From NCBI GenBank assembly GCA_035461765.1, contig DATHUY010000039.1, forward strand, positions 16,907-80,906: 64,000 nt of DNA, read 5' to 3'. Shown here in pieces: positions 42,552-51,278 of the stretch. Position 1 is the first letter of the stretch. Each line of letters begins with the position of its first letter. The position numbers and the translations under genes were made by a program. Source of the stretch: Longimicrobiales bacterium. Lineage in GTDB: Bacteria; Gemmatimonadota; Gemmatimonadetes; Longimicrobiales; RSA9. A model generated the notes under the pieces. It made no database searches, was not told where the DNA came from, and worked only from the letters and a program-made list of their open reading frames with translations.

Positions 42552-43163
42552 ATGAGTAACATGACGCGCCGCGAGGCGCTGCGCCTGATGGCCCTCGTGC
42601 CGCTGGCCGGCTCGCTCGGCTGCAGCCTCCAGGACATTGGCCGCGCCGCGCTCCAGGTCGATGAGCTCTCGGGCCTGCCGCTCGAGCCGCAGTTCTTCAC
42701 ACCGTCCGAGTGGCGCACCGTTCGACTCCTGTCCGACATGGTCATTCCGGCCGACGAGAAGTCGGGCAGTGCAACGGATGCGCTGGTGCCGGAATTCATG
42801 GACTTCATGCTGAATGAGTCGTCCGAGTCACGGCAGCAGCGGTTTCGCGACGGGCTGGCGTGGCTCGACGCCGAATCGGGTCGTCGCTACGGCGTCGCAT
42901 TCGCGGACGCGTCCGAGCCCGACCGGCGTGCCGTGCTCGACGACATTGCCTGGCCAGCGCGTGCGCCGGCGGAGATGGAGGATGGTGTCGATTTCTTCAA
43001 CAGCTTCCGCGACATGACGGCCGCGGGGTTCTTCTCGAGCCGGATCGGCTACGAGGACCTGGAGTTCCGCGGCAACGAGTTCGTCGCGCAGTGGCAGGGC
43101 TGCCCGCAGGAGGCGCTCGACAAGCTCGGCGTCAGCTATGACGTGATGGAGGGTCGGGCATGA
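42552..43163 (+). CDS. Gluconate 2-dehydrogenase subunit 3 family protein
   Basis: 203 residues with a leader of Tat type (MTRREALRLMALVPLAGSLGC), then the subunit-3 pattern: FFTPSEWRTVRLLSDMVIPADEKSGSAT and FFNSFRDMTAAGFFSSRIGYEDL. It is the small partner that brings the GMC subunit across the membrane by the Tat route. GGGAGGAG precedes the ATG at 42552, which I prefer to an ATG five codons upstream. The next gene overlaps by ATGA. Confidence 0.92.
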   Translation: MSNMTRREALRLMALVPLAGSLGCSLQDIGRAALQVDELSGLPLEPQFFTPSEWRTVRLLSDMVIPADEKSGSATDALVPEFMDFMLNESSESRQQRFRDGLAWLDAESGRRYGVAFADASEPDRRAVLDDIAWPARAPAEMEDGVDFFNSFRDMTAAGFFSSRIGYEDLEFRGNEFVAQWQGCPQEALDKLGVSYDVMEGRA

Positions 43164-44398
43164 GCGACCGTCTGGGCATCGGCTTCATTGGCAGCGGCTT
43201 CAATACGCAGTTCCACCTGCGCGCGTTCACGGGCGTTCGCGACGCGGACGTCCTCGGTATCTACAGTCCTACGCGGAAGAATGCGGAAGCCGCGGCCGCG
43301 CTCGCTCGCGAGCTCGACGTAGGCGACGCACGCGCGTTCCGCTCGATCGGCGACATGGTCGCCGATCCGCGCATTGATGCGATCTGGCTGTGCGGACCGA
43401 ACCAGGCCCGCGTCGAGAACGTCGAAGAGATCGTCGACGCGATACGGAGCGGCCGCGGCGAGTTGCGCGGCATCGCATGTGAGAAGCCGCTGGCGCGTAA
43501 CGTCGGCGAAGCGAAGCGCGTGCTGCAGCTCGTGAAGAGCGTCAAGCTCAATCATGGTTACCTGGAAAACCAGCTGTTCGCTCCGCAGGTCGAGACCGGC
43601 CGCAAGTTGCTCTGGGCACGCGGCGCCGCGCTCACCGGCCGACCCTACCTGGCGCGTGCCGCCGAAGAGCACAGCGGCCCGCACATGCCCTGGTTCTGGC
43701 AGGGTAATCTCCAGGGCGGCGGCGTCCTGAACGACATGATGTGCCATTCGGTGGAGGTCGTCCGTCACCTGCTGACCGAGCCAGGCGCCGCGCGCGCGAC
43801 GCTGAAGCCCGTCCGTGTCACCGGCCACATCGCGAGTCTCAAATGGACCCAGCCGCGTTACGCGAAGCAGCTGGCGAAGACAATGGGTCGCGAAGTCGAT
43901 TACACGAAGCGACCGTCGGAAGACTTCGCGAGTGTAATGATCGAGTTCGAGACCGCCGACGGCCAGCGCGTGCTCGGCGAGGCGACGACATCATGGAGCT
44001 ACGTCGGCGCCGGCCTCCGCCTGTCCGCGGAGCTGCTCGGGCCCGAGTACTCGATGTCGTGGAACACGCTCGACAGCGGCCTCAAGCTGTTCTTCAGTCG
44101 CGAGGTCAAGGGCCCCGCGGGCGAGGACCTGGTGGAAAAGCAGAACGCGGAAGTCGGGCAGATGCCCGTCGTCGCCGAGGAATGGGTCGCGTACGGCTAT
44201 GAAGCGGAGGACCGCCACTTCGTGCGTGCCTTCCGCCGCGGCGAGAAGCCCGATCTCACATTCGACGACGGACTGGAAGTCGTGAAGCTGCTGATGACGG
44301 CGTACCGCAGCGCTGAGGAAGGGAAGACGCTGAGGTTCCCGGGGAAAGGGTTGGACGAGTACGTGCCGAAAGTGGGGAAGGGCACGTGGAAGCCGTAG
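43160..44398 (+). CDS. Gfo/Idh/MocA-family oxidoreductase
   Basis: 412 residues. NAD(P)-binding LGIGFIGSGFNTQFHLRAF at the N-terminus, IACEKPLARNVGEAKRVLQL (the EKP motif) and a C-terminal alpha/beta domain ending FPGKGLDEYVPKVGKG. It is cytoplasmic (no leader), unlike the second member at 45093. The ATGA overlap with the subunit-3 gene ties it to the GMC oxidoreductase operon. It probably interconverts a sugar and its keto form. Stop is 51 nt before the first inverted repeat of the IVP cassette. Confidence 0.92.
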   Translation: MSDRLGIGFIGSGFNTQFHLRAFTGVRDADVLGIYSPTRKNAEAAAALARELDVGDARAFRSIGDMVADPRIDAIWLCGPNQARVENVEEIVDAIRSGRGELRGIACEKPLARNVGEAKRVLQLVKSVKLNHGYLENQLFAPQVETGRKLLWARGAALTGRPYLARAAEEHSGPHMPWFWQGNLQGGGVLNDMMCHSVEVVRHLLTEPGAARATLKPVRVTGHIASLKWTQPRYAKQLAKTMGREVDYTKRPSEDFASVMIEFETADGQRVLGEATTSWSYVGAGLRLSAELLGPEYSMSWNTLDSGLKLFFSREVKGPAGEDLVEKQNAEVGQMPVVAEEWVAYGYEAEDRHFVRAFRRGEKPDLTFDDGLEVVKLLMTAYRSAEEGKTLRFPGKGLDEYVPKVGKGTWKP

Positions 44399-44449
44399 GA
44401 GTGGACTATTGCGGGTCAACGATCCGTCCCCACGGCAACTACTCAACGG

Positions 44450-44485
44450 CCGCACGCGCACTCGCACGCGCACGCGCACGCGGGA
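44450..44485. repeat. Left 36-bp inverted repeat of the IVP cassette
   Basis: Composed of GCGCAC units, starting CCGCACGCGCAC and ending CACGCGGGA. It pairs with 45012-45047 at 34 of 36 positions in inverted orientation. Confidence 0.75.
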
Positions 44486-44544
44486 ACTGCTCCGCGGACG
44501 GGCCAAACGGCCGAAGCGCACGAGCAACGCTGTTGGTCGACGCG

Positions 44545-44928
44545 TCAGCGACTCATGTCGGTACCGGTGCGCGATTCAAGTGAGCGGATCATGGCCGTGA
44601 GCATGGCGACAACGCGGAAGAGGGCCTGCTTCGGCGCCCGGATCCGCTCCTGAGGCATGAGATCAAAATCCACCAGTTCATCGAGACACGCGGCGCACTC
44701 GGTGGCCGAGCCTCGCGCGATATGATAAAAGTTGACCTTGTCCTTGATTGTCCATTTGCCCGAGCCTTCAGCGATGTTTCGCGTTATGGACATCGCGCCG
44801 CGCTTTAGGTTGTCTCGCGAGTCCGCGTGCCCGCGCGGCAGGGTGTCCAGGAGGTCGCGGACTTCCTGGTTGAACAGCCGAGCGACGTGATAAACTTCCA
44901 GCTTCTCGTGATTGAACAGAGCGTCCAT
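44545..44928 (-). CDS. Four-helix-bundle protein (23S rRNA IVP family)
   Basis: 127 residues: [23 protein letters not shown], then [20 protein letters not shown] and [21 protein letters not shown] are the family hallmarks (TIGR02436-type). Such proteins were first found encoded in intervening sequences of 23S rRNA genes and also occur scattered in genomes; a DNA or RNA-binding or retro-element role has been proposed but not shown. GGAGGGTAC precedes the ATG. It is the only minus-strand gene in the sugar cluster and is bracketed by near-perfect 36-bp inverted repeats, so it looks inserted. Confidence 0.9.
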   Translation of the reverse strand: MDALFNHEKLEVYHVARLFNQEVRDLLDTLPRGHADSRDNLKRGAMSITRNIAEGSGKWTIKDKVNFYHIARGSATECAACLDELVDFDLMPQERIRAPKQALFRVVAMLTAMIRSLESRTGTDMSR

Positions 44929-45011
44929 GTACCCTCCGCGATGCATGCACGATAGATGATAACCGTGATACTGGGCGCCGGAATGTCCAGGTGGGCCCTG
45001 TCCCCGATTTC

Positions 45012-45047
45012 TCCCGCGTGCGTGTGCGCGTGCGCGTGCGCGTGCGG
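45012..45047. repeat. Right 36-bp inverted repeat of the IVP cassette
   Basis: Begins TCCCGCGTGCG and ends GCGTGCGG. It is the inverted copy of 44450-44485 with two mismatches and ends 45 nt before the next gene start. Confidence 0.75.
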
Positions 45048-45092
45048 ATTTTCCTCGAATCAAATCCAGTCCTCCACCCAGCCGGAGCCATC

Positions 45093-46661
45093 ATGACCCA
45101 GCCCCTCAACTCCAGGTCTCCCGCGAACGCCAAGGACGCCGCCGACGCAGCGGACGCCCCGGAGTGGTCGGCCAGCTCGATGTCCCGGCGCACCTTCGTC
45201 GCCGGCGCCACCACAGCCATGAGTGCGATGATCGTCCCGCGTCATGTCCTTGGCGGGCCGCATCACGTCGCGCCGAGTGCGAAGCTCAACATCGCGATCA
45301 TCGGTGCGGGTGGTATGGGCATGTCGAACGCTGAGAACATGACGGCGGAGAATATTGTCGCGATCTGCGATGTCGACTTTCCGTACGTCGAGCGGCAGCT
45401 GGAGTCCAAACAGAAGGATGGCGACGGGAAGGAGCGGCCGAAGGGGGTTGCGCTGAAGGAGGCGTATCTGAAGGCGCGGCGCTTCACGGACTTCCGCGAG
45501 ATGCTCGAGAAGCAGAAGAACATCGATGCGGTCGTGATCGCGACGCCGGACCACACGCACGCAGTGATCGCCGACATGGCGATGAAGATGGGCAGGCACG
45601 TTTACGTGCAGAAGCCGCTCACTGCGACCGTGCACGAGTCGCGCGTCCTGGCTGGAACGGCGCGCGCGACGGGCGTCGTGACGCAGATGGGCAATCAGGG
45701 CCATTCCATGGATGAGGCGCGCCTGATCAACGAATGGATCCAGGCGGGCGTGATCGGGCCGGTGCGCGAGGTCCATATCTGGACGAATCGTCCTATCTGG
45801 CCGCAGGGCGTCGCACGGCCGCTCGAATATGCCGCTTTGCAGGACGCGAACGGTTCGACGACCGAGCCGCGCACCAGCTGGAACTCGCGCGCGATCGCAC
45901 AGGCGACTGCAGCGGCAATGGCGGCGGACTATCGCGTGCCGGATACACTCGACTGGGATCTCTACCTCGGCCCCGCGGACGTGCCGTATCATCCCATCTA
46001 TCACCCGTTCAACTGGCGCGGCTGGGTCGACTTCGGCGTCGGTGCGCTCGGCGACATGGCCGCGCACCTGCTGGATCACCCGTACTGGGCGCTCGGCCTC
46101 GGCTATCCGATCAGTGTCGAGGCGACATCGACGCCGTTCGGCGGGCCGCGCGAGAGTCCGGCGACGTATCCGCTGGCGATGACGGCTCACTACGAGTTCC
46201 CCGCGCGCGGCATGCAGCCGCCGGTCCGCGTGAACTGGTATGACGGCGGGCTCATGCCGCCGCGCCACGCGATGCTGCCGGACGACCTCGCGCTCAACCG
46301 CGAGGGCGGCGTGATGTACATCGGTGAGTGGGGCGTGCTCATGCACGAGACGTACGGCCGCAACCCGCGGCTCTTCCCGGAGCCCCTGATGGAGCAGGCG
46401 AAGGCCGTGCCCGCGACGTACCCGCGCATCGGCGACGATCATGAGACGAACTGGATCCGCGCGTGCAAGCGCGAGACACAGGCGACCAGCCCCTTCGAGT
46501 ACGCCGCACCGCTCACGGAAGTGATGCTGCTCGGGATCGTCGCACTCAGGGCAGGGCAGGGAAAGAAGATTGTGTTCGATCCCGCCGCCATGCGCATCAC
46601 GAATGATGAGGACGCGAACCAGTACCTCACGCGTGAGTATCGTGCGGGCTGGGGTCTCTGA
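45093..46661 (+). CDS. Exported Gfo/Idh/MocA-family oxidoreductase
   Basis: 522 residues with a twin-arginine leader after a hydrophilic start ([20 protein letters not shown], Arg-Arg near residue 31), then a Rossmann domain ([19 protein letters not shown]), [20 protein letters not shown] (EKP replaced by QKP) and a long C-terminal domain with [21 protein letters not shown]. Secreted proteins of this type handle sugars or 3-keto-sugars with a tightly bound cofactor. GGAG lies 7 nt before the ATG. It continues the sugar cluster after the IVP insertion. Confidence 0.92.
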   Translation: MTQPLNSRSPANAKDAADAADAPEWSASSMSRRTFVAGATTAMSAMIVPRHVLGGPHHVAPSAKLNIAIIGAGGMGMSNAENMTAENIVAICDVDFPYVERQLESKQKDGDGKERPKGVALKEAYLKARRFTDFREMLEKQKNIDAVVIATPDHTHAVIADMAMKMGRHVYVQKPLTATVHESRVLAGTARATGVVTQMGNQGHSMDEARLINEWIQAGVIGPVREVHIWTNRPIWPQGVARPLEYAALQDANGSTTEPRTSWNSRAIAQATAAAMAADYRVPDTLDWDLYLGPADVPYHPIYHPFNWRGWVDFGVGALGDMAAHLLDHPYWALGLGYPISVEATSTPFGGPRESPATYPLAMTAHYEFPARGMQPPVRVNWYDGGLMPPRHAMLPDDLALNREGGVMYIGEWGVLMHETYGRNPRLFPEPLMEQAKAVPATYPRIGDDHETNWIRACKRETQATSPFEYAAPLTEVMLLGIVALRAGQGKKIVFDPAAMRITNDEDANQYLTREYRAGWGL

Positions 46662-46771
46662 CGCCGCCCCTGTGCCAGCTGTGCTGATTCGACGGAGTGC
46701 AGGCCGCGGCGGACGCACGTCCGATCGCGTGCAATACCGGAACATCAACGCCATGCGCGGGAGAGTCCTTG

Positions 46772-47569
46772 ATGCGGAAGAGAAGAGACCTGCTGGTGAC
46801 CGTGTCCGTGCTCGCGCTCGTGACCGCTGCCTGTGCGCCGGGGAACAGCGACGTGGCTGACGCCGGCGACGCGGCGGGCGCGGACGGCGCAGCCGCGGCC
46901 GACGAGCGCGCGGCCGCCGCGACTGCGGGCGATGCGCGCCGCGCCAACTCGCTGACCCCGGAGGAGGTGGAGCAGGGCTGGCACCTGCTGTTCGACGGCA
47001 GCTCGACCGGCGGCTGGCGCGGCTACAACCGGAGTGACATGCCCGACGGCTGGCAGGCTGTCGATGGCGCATTGACGCGCGTTGCGGATGCGGGTGACAT
47101 CGTCACGATGGAGCAGTACGGCGACTTCGAGCTGGCTCTCGACTGGGTGGTGCGACCGCGTGGCAACAGCGGTGTGTTCTATCGCGCGATCGAGTCTGAC
47201 GACCCGATCTACTACAGCGCGCCCGAGATGCAGGTGCTCGATGATGCCGGCCACGCCGATGGCGGCTCGCGGCTGACCGCTGCCGGCGCGAATTACGGTC
47301 TGCACCCGGCCCCCGAGGGCGTAGTGAGGCCAGCCGGCGAGTGGAACAGTGTGCGCCTGGTCGTGGACGGCAATCACGTCGAGCACTGGCTCAACGGGCA
47401 GAAGGTCGTCGAGTATGAGCTGGGCAGCGACGACTGGAAGCAGCGCGTCGCGAACAGCAAGTTCATCGAGTGGCCCTCATACGGCACCGCAGCCCGAGGC
47501 CATATCGGACTCCAGGACCACGGCGACTGGGTCGCGTTCCGTAACATCCGCATCAGGGTGCTCCCATGA
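46772..47569 (+). CDS. DUF1080 lipoprotein (3-keto-disaccharide hydrolase type)
   Basis: 265 residues with a lipobox LVTAAC (Cys21), an Ala/Asp-rich linker to about residue 58 and a DUF1080 beta-sandwich: GWHLLFDGSSTGGWRGY, YGDFELALDWVVRPRGNSGVFYRA, GEWNSVRLVVDGNHVEHWLNGQKV and HGDWVAFRNIRIRVLP. Members hydrolyse 3-keto-glycosides at the cell surface, which fits a pathway where the GMC enzyme makes the 3-keto sugar. GGGAGAG precedes the ATG. Confidence 0.92.
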   Translation: MRKRRDLLVTVSVLALVTAACAPGNSDVADAGDAAGADGAAAADERAAAATAGDARRANSLTPEEVEQGWHLLFDGSSTGGWRGYNRSDMPDGWQAVDGALTRVADAGDIVTMEQYGDFELALDWVVRPRGNSGVFYRAIESDDPIYYSAPEMQVLDDAGHADGGSRLTAAGANYGLHPAPEGVVRPAGEWNSVRLVVDGNHVEHWLNGQKVVEYELGSDDWKQRVANSKFIEWPSYGTAARGHIGLQDHGDWVAFRNIRIRVLP

Positions 47570-47639
47570 GCGTGCGAGTCCGCAGATACGCTGATCGATG
47601 CGCGGATTCCGTGCGCAACGCGCGCCGCGGGGTGCTGTC

Positions 47640-48884
47640 ATGAGCGCACGCCTGAGCACCATGATGTTCCTGCAGTTCTTCATCTGGGGCGCATGGTACA
47701 CGACGGTCGCGGTCTTTATGTCGAATAACGGCATGGAGTCGCTCACGCACTGGCCGTTCACCGTGAACCCCATCGCCGCGATCGTCGCGCCGTTCTTCCT
47801 CGGCCTCGTAGCAGACCGCTATTTTGCGACGGAAAAAGTGCTCGGCGTGCTGCACCTGGCGGGCGGCGCGATCATGCTGTTCGTGCCCGGCGCCGTACAG
47901 TCGCCGGGCCTGTTCATCACGCTGCTGCTGCTCTACAACCTGTGCTACATGCCGACGCTCGGGCTGTCGAACTCGCTCGCGTTCCACCACATCCGCGATC
48001 AGGAAAAGCAGTTCCCGCTGATCCGCGTATTCGGCACGATCGGCTGGATCGTCGCGGGCCTGTTCATCAGCTTTGTGCTCGGTCGGTTCGTGGCAGGAGG
48101 CGTTCCGGAGCAGACGGCGGCGCCGCTCTATACGACGGCCGTCGCCAGCATCCTGCTCGGGCTCTATGCATTCACGCTGCCGCATACGCCCCCCCGTGCG
48201 GCAGGCCAGAGGATGTCGGTGCGCAGCATCGTCGGCCTCGATGCGCTCGACCATCTCGGCAGCCGCTCATTCTACGTGTTCATAGCGGCATCACTGCTGT
48301 TGTGCATACCTCTCGCCGCATACTACAACTTTACGCAGATCTTCCTGGTCGATGCCGGCGTCGAACGTATCGCAGCGACCCAGACGCTCGGGCAGATGTC
48401 GGAGGCGGTGTTCATGGTGCTCATGCCGCTCTTCTTCGCGCGGCTCGGCGTCAAGTGGATGCTCGCCGCCGGGATGGGCGCCTGGGTGCTGCGCTACGTG
48501 CTGTTCGCGCTCGCCGCTCCGGACGCGATCTTCTGGATGATCGCCGCCGGCATCCTGCTGCACGGCATCTGCTACGACTTCTTCTTCGTGACCGGCCAGA
48601 TCTACGTGGACAAGAAGTCGTCGCCCGCGATACGCGGTCAGGCGCAGGGCTTCTTCGTACTTATTACCTACGGCGTGGGAATGCTGATCGGCGCGCAGAT
48701 CGCGGGCAACGTCTATGCGCGCGTGCTCGGCGATGCGACGTCGCTCACGCTCGAGCAGTGGCGGGACTTCTGGTACATCCCCGCGGCGTTCGCGGCCGCA
48801 GTGCTTGTGTTCTTCGTCCTTGCGTTCCGTGATCGCACGGACAGGTCGATGGAGGTGGCTCCGGCGGAAGCCGTCGTGCCCTGA
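47640..48884 (+). CDS. NupG/XapB-family MFS transporter
   Basis: 414 residues with twelve helices. LQFFIWGAWYTTVAVFMSNNGM at the start, LYNLCYMPTLGLSNSLAFHHI and FPLIRVFGTIGWIVAGLF are typical of the nucleoside:H+ symporter (NupG) family. In clusters such as this one the substrate is probably a sugar or keto-sugar rather than a nucleoside; that is inference from the neighbours. Start at 47640, 70 nt after the DUF1080 gene. Followed by a long palindromic repeat. Confidence 0.9.
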   Translation: MSARLSTMMFLQFFIWGAWYTTVAVFMSNNGMESLTHWPFTVNPIAAIVAPFFLGLVADRYFATEKVLGVLHLAGGAIMLFVPGAVQSPGLFITLLLLYNLCYMPTLGLSNSLAFHHIRDQEKQFPLIRVFGTIGWIVAGLFISFVLGRFVAGGVPEQTAAPLYTTAVASILLGLYAFTLPHTPPRAAGQRMSVRSIVGLDALDHLGSRSFYVFIAASLLLCIPLAAYYNFTQIFLVDAGVERIAATQTLGQMSEAVFMVLMPLFFARLGVKWMLAAGMGAWVLRYVLFALAAPDAIFWMIAAGILLHGICYDFFFVTGQIYVDKKSSPAIRGQAQGFFVLITYGVGMLIGAQIAGNVYARVLGDATSLTLEQWRDFWYIPAAFAAAVLVFFVLAFRDRTDRSMEVAPAEAVVP

Positions 48885-48893
48885 CAGCGGCAG

Positions 48894-49026
48894 CCGGACG
48901 CGGAACCCACTCTGCAGAACGGCTCAGAGACGCAGTGCCATGTCCCGGGCGCGAGGCTATACACCCTGCGCCCGGGACATTATCATGCCCCGGTCAGCCG
49001 TTCTGCAGAGTGGGTTCCGCGTCCGG
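48894..49026. repeat. Nested palindromic element with 31-bp outer arms
   Basis: Outer arms 48894-48924 and 48996-49026 are perfect inverted copies (31 bp), and an inner perfect 13-bp hairpin (48940-48952 with 48968-48980, ATGTCCCGGGCGC) lies between them. It starts 10 nt after the transporter stop and ends 13 nt before the thioesterase start. The outer arm contains the core CGGACGCGGAACCCACTC that recurs at 54771 and 56209. Terminator or REP-like element. Confidence 0.85.
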
Positions 49027-49038
49027 ACGGGGAGGGGC

Positions 49039-49905
49039 ATGAGCTACAACATAGAGGACCTGCTCGATCTGCTCGACCTCGAGCCTATCGAGTTCAACAT
49101 ATACCGCGGCCGTAATCGCGACATCGGCAGCGGCCGCGTCTTTGGCGGCCAGGTGATGGCACAGGCGCTCGTCGCCGCACAGCGGACCGTGGAGCCGGAT
49201 CGCTTCGCGCACTCCATGCACGGCTACTTCATCCTGCCGGGTGACCTGGAGGCGCCGATCGTCTATTTCGTCGATCGTCTGCGTGATGGGAAGAGTTTCA
49301 CGACGCGGCGCGTCACCGCCATCCAGCATGGGCAGGCGGTGTTCAATATGTCGGCGTCGTTCCACCGGCTCGAGGAAGGACTCGAGCATCAGTCGGAAAT
49401 GCCGGACGTAACGTCCGCACGTGACCTCAAGCCCGAGATCGCCTACATCCGCGAGAACGCGCACAGGATCCCCGAGTCGGTCCGCGATGTGCTCACACAG
49501 GACCGACCGTTCGACTTCCGGGTGGTGGACATGGATCCGTTCGACGACTCGCCACGCGAGCCCATCCGACACATGTGGCTCTGTGCAATCGGCGAAATGC
49601 CCGACGACACCATCAGCCACCAGGCGGCCCTCGCCTACGCATCGGACTACGGCATCCTCGCCACCACCGTGCAGCCACATGCACTCGGCATCCGCAGTCC
49701 TGAGCTGCAGGCGGCCACGCTCGACCACTCGATCTGGTTCCACCGCCCGTTCAGGGCTGATGACTGGATGCTGTATACGATGGACAGTCCCGCAGCGGCG
49801 GGTGCGCGCGGCTTCGCTCGTGGTAGTATCTACACCCGGGATGGGCTGCTGGTCGCGTCCGTCGCGCAGGAAGGATTGATCAGGGTACGCTCGCGCGAAC
49901 TATGA
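49039..49905 (+). CDS. tesB: Acyl-CoA thioesterase II
   Basis: 288 residues with two hotdog domains: N-terminal LDLLDLEPIEFNIYRG, GSGRVFGGQVMAQALVAAQRTV and FTTRRVTAIQHGQAVFNMSASF; C-terminal ALAYASDYGILATTVQPH (catalytic Asp), LDHSIWFHRPF and FARGSIYTRDGLLVASVAQEG. It hydrolyses acyl-CoA thioesters in the cytoplasm. GGAGGGG precedes the ATG. Standing between two palindromic elements it is probably a single-gene transcript. Confidence 0.93.
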   Translation: MSYNIEDLLDLLDLEPIEFNIYRGRNRDIGSGRVFGGQVMAQALVAAQRTVEPDRFAHSMHGYFILPGDLEAPIVYFVDRLRDGKSFTTRRVTAIQHGQAVFNMSASFHRLEEGLEHQSEMPDVTSARDLKPEIAYIRENAHRIPESVRDVLTQDRPFDFRVVDMDPFDDSPREPIRHMWLCAIGEMPDDTISHQAALAYASDYGILATTVQPHALGIRSPELQAATLDHSIWFHRPFRADDWMLYTMDSPAAAGARGFARGSIYTRDGLLVASVAQEGLIRVRSREL

Positions 49906-49927
49906 TGACGCCAGCAGTGCGGTAGCT

Positions 49928-50020
49928 GAGAGGAGTGGGAGCGGGTGTGGCGGGCCCGGGCGCTGCCCGTGCCCACCCTCCTCACAGCATGCACTCTCCC
50001 GTCCCACTCCCACTCTCGCA
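49928..50020. terminator. Inverted-repeat region between convergent genes
   Basis: GAGAGGAGTGGGAGCGGG (from 49930) pairs imperfectly with CCCGTCCCACTCCCACTCTC (to about 50018), with an inner GC-rich hairpin. A likely bidirectional terminator for tesB and the glycine-zipper gene. Confidence 0.6.
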
Positions 50021-50022
50021 GA

Positions 50023-50490
50023 TTAGTCGTGTCCGCGCGACGTGTGCTCGTAGCCGTAGCGGACGTAGGGCCGCATGCTGTCATAGTCGCGGTTCTCGTA
50101 CCGCCAGCCGCGACGCAGGTCCGGCTCGACATCGTCGAACGCCCGGCCCTTGTAGTCCGGATTGCGACCGGCAATATGGCCCACGCCGTAGCCGATCCGT
50201 GCTTCGTCATATTCGAGATCGGAGCGGCCAGCCGTCGTGTGATGACGACGGTATTCATCGTCGTGATCGCCCATGTCCTCTATCGCACGGCCGGCCTTCT
50301 CGCCCGCCCACCAGCCGCCGACTGCACCGGCGATGCCGCCGATGATCGTGCCTACCGGGCCCGCGATCGAACCGATTCCGGCGCCGGCGAGCGTGCCGCC
50401 GATGCCGCCGATGCCTTCACCCGCCTGCTCACCCGCGCCGGGGTTCTCATCGCGCGCTTCGTCCGACATGTGTCTGCTGCGATCCGTCAT
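50023..50490 (-). CDS. Glycine-zipper domain protein
   Basis: 155 residues: hydrophilic N-terminus, a glycine-zipper segment (GIGGIGGTLAGAGIGSIAGP and following GIAGAVGGWWAGEKAG, about residues 26-68) and a charged, Tyr/Arg/Asp-rich C-terminus. No signal peptide. Such proteins may insert in or associate with membranes under stress; the role here is unknown. GAGGAGG precedes the ATG at a good distance. Confidence 0.82.
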   Translation of the reverse strand: MTDRSRHMSDEARDENPGAGEQAGEGIGGIGGTLAGAGIGSIAGPVGTIIGGIAGAVGGWWAGEKAGRAIEDMGDHDDEYRRHHTTAGRSDLEYDEARIGYGVGHIAGRNPDYKGRAFDDVEPDLRRGWRYENRDYDSMRPYVRYGYEHTSRGHD

Positions 50491-50621
50491 ACTTCCTCCT
50501 CGTTAATGCCATTGTGACACCCGTTGGATGATGCAGCTTCCAAGCCACGAGGTATGACGCCCGGCGGAGTCGATGGGGGAGGCCTGTGTCGCGCAGTGTC
50601 ACTGACCACGCGTGTGCGCGC

Positions 50622-51278
50622 TCAGTCGCCGTTCAGCCACGCGACTGCATCGTGCAGCTCGTCCTGGCTGATGCTGTGGCCGATGTCGTAATCCCGCGCA
50701 TCCAGCTGGGCGCCGGCCTGCCGCAGGATGTCACGCCCCTCCATCGCCAGCTCGAACGGAATCGCGGAGTCCTGTGTGCCGTGACCCCAGAAGATCCGTG
50801 CGTTGCGCACGGTATCCGGCGTGGCGTTCACGGCAGGATGATCGGGGAGGAAGCCGCTGAAGTTGAGGACGCTCAGCACTCGGTCGGAATGCGACAGCGC
50901 GTATCCGAGACTCACCGTGCCGCCCTGTGAGAATCCGCCAAGGGCGATGCGGCCGGGCGTAACACCGAGCGAGTGCGGCAGTGCTTTCAGCAGATGGTCA
51001 AGGGCCGCGAGACTCGCACTGAAGCTCTCCGGATCCGGCGTGTTGCGACCCAGGTAGCGATACCAGGCACGACCGGGACCGTAGCCCCATGGCGCGGCCG
51101 GAAAGGGCGCGTCCGGTGCAATCACCGCCCAACCCGGCGGGAAAAATCGCCGCATCGAAAACAGATCGGTGCGGTCCGCGCCCCGGCCATGGAGCAGGAT
51201 GACGACTGGCACACCGTCGCGGGCGTCCGTCGGGACATACATCTCGGTTGCGAGCTCGTCGCCATCCATGGATGTCAT
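50622..51278 (-). CDS. Alpha/beta hydrolase (phospholipase/carboxylesterase family)
   Basis: 218 residues with the catalytic triad of the family: nucleophile GGFSQGG (Ser117), HGTQD (Asp170) and GHSIS (His201); oxyanion-hole HGRGAD at residue 30. Close to the group often found behind ring-cleaving dioxygenase genes. The ATGA overlap with the dioxygenase gene and a GGAGG site fix the start. Cytoplasmic; the substrate may be an ester or thioester made by the dioxygenase pathway. Confidence 0.92.
   Translation of the reverse strand: MTSMDGDELATEMYVPTDARDGVPVVILLHGRGADRTDLFSMRRFFPPGWAVIAPDAPFPAAPWGYGPGRAWYRYLGRNTPDPESFSASLAALDHLLKALPHSLGVTPGRIALGGFSQGGTVSLGYALSHSDRVLSVLNFSGFLPDHPAVNATPDTVRNARIFWGHGTQDSAIPFELAMEGRDILRQAGAQLDARDYDIGHSISQDELHDAVAWLNGD

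Noticed and set aside
44450..45053. Real proteins with Arg-Thr or Arg-Val dipeptide runs at the edges of the IVP cassette
   Set aside because: They are translations of GCGCAC hexamer repeats, not genes.
45060..47072. 670-codon minus-strand frame opposite the exported Gfo/Idh/MocA gene
   Set aside because: Low-complexity Arg-rich product; the plus-strand gene has a leader, Rossmann motif and ribosome site.
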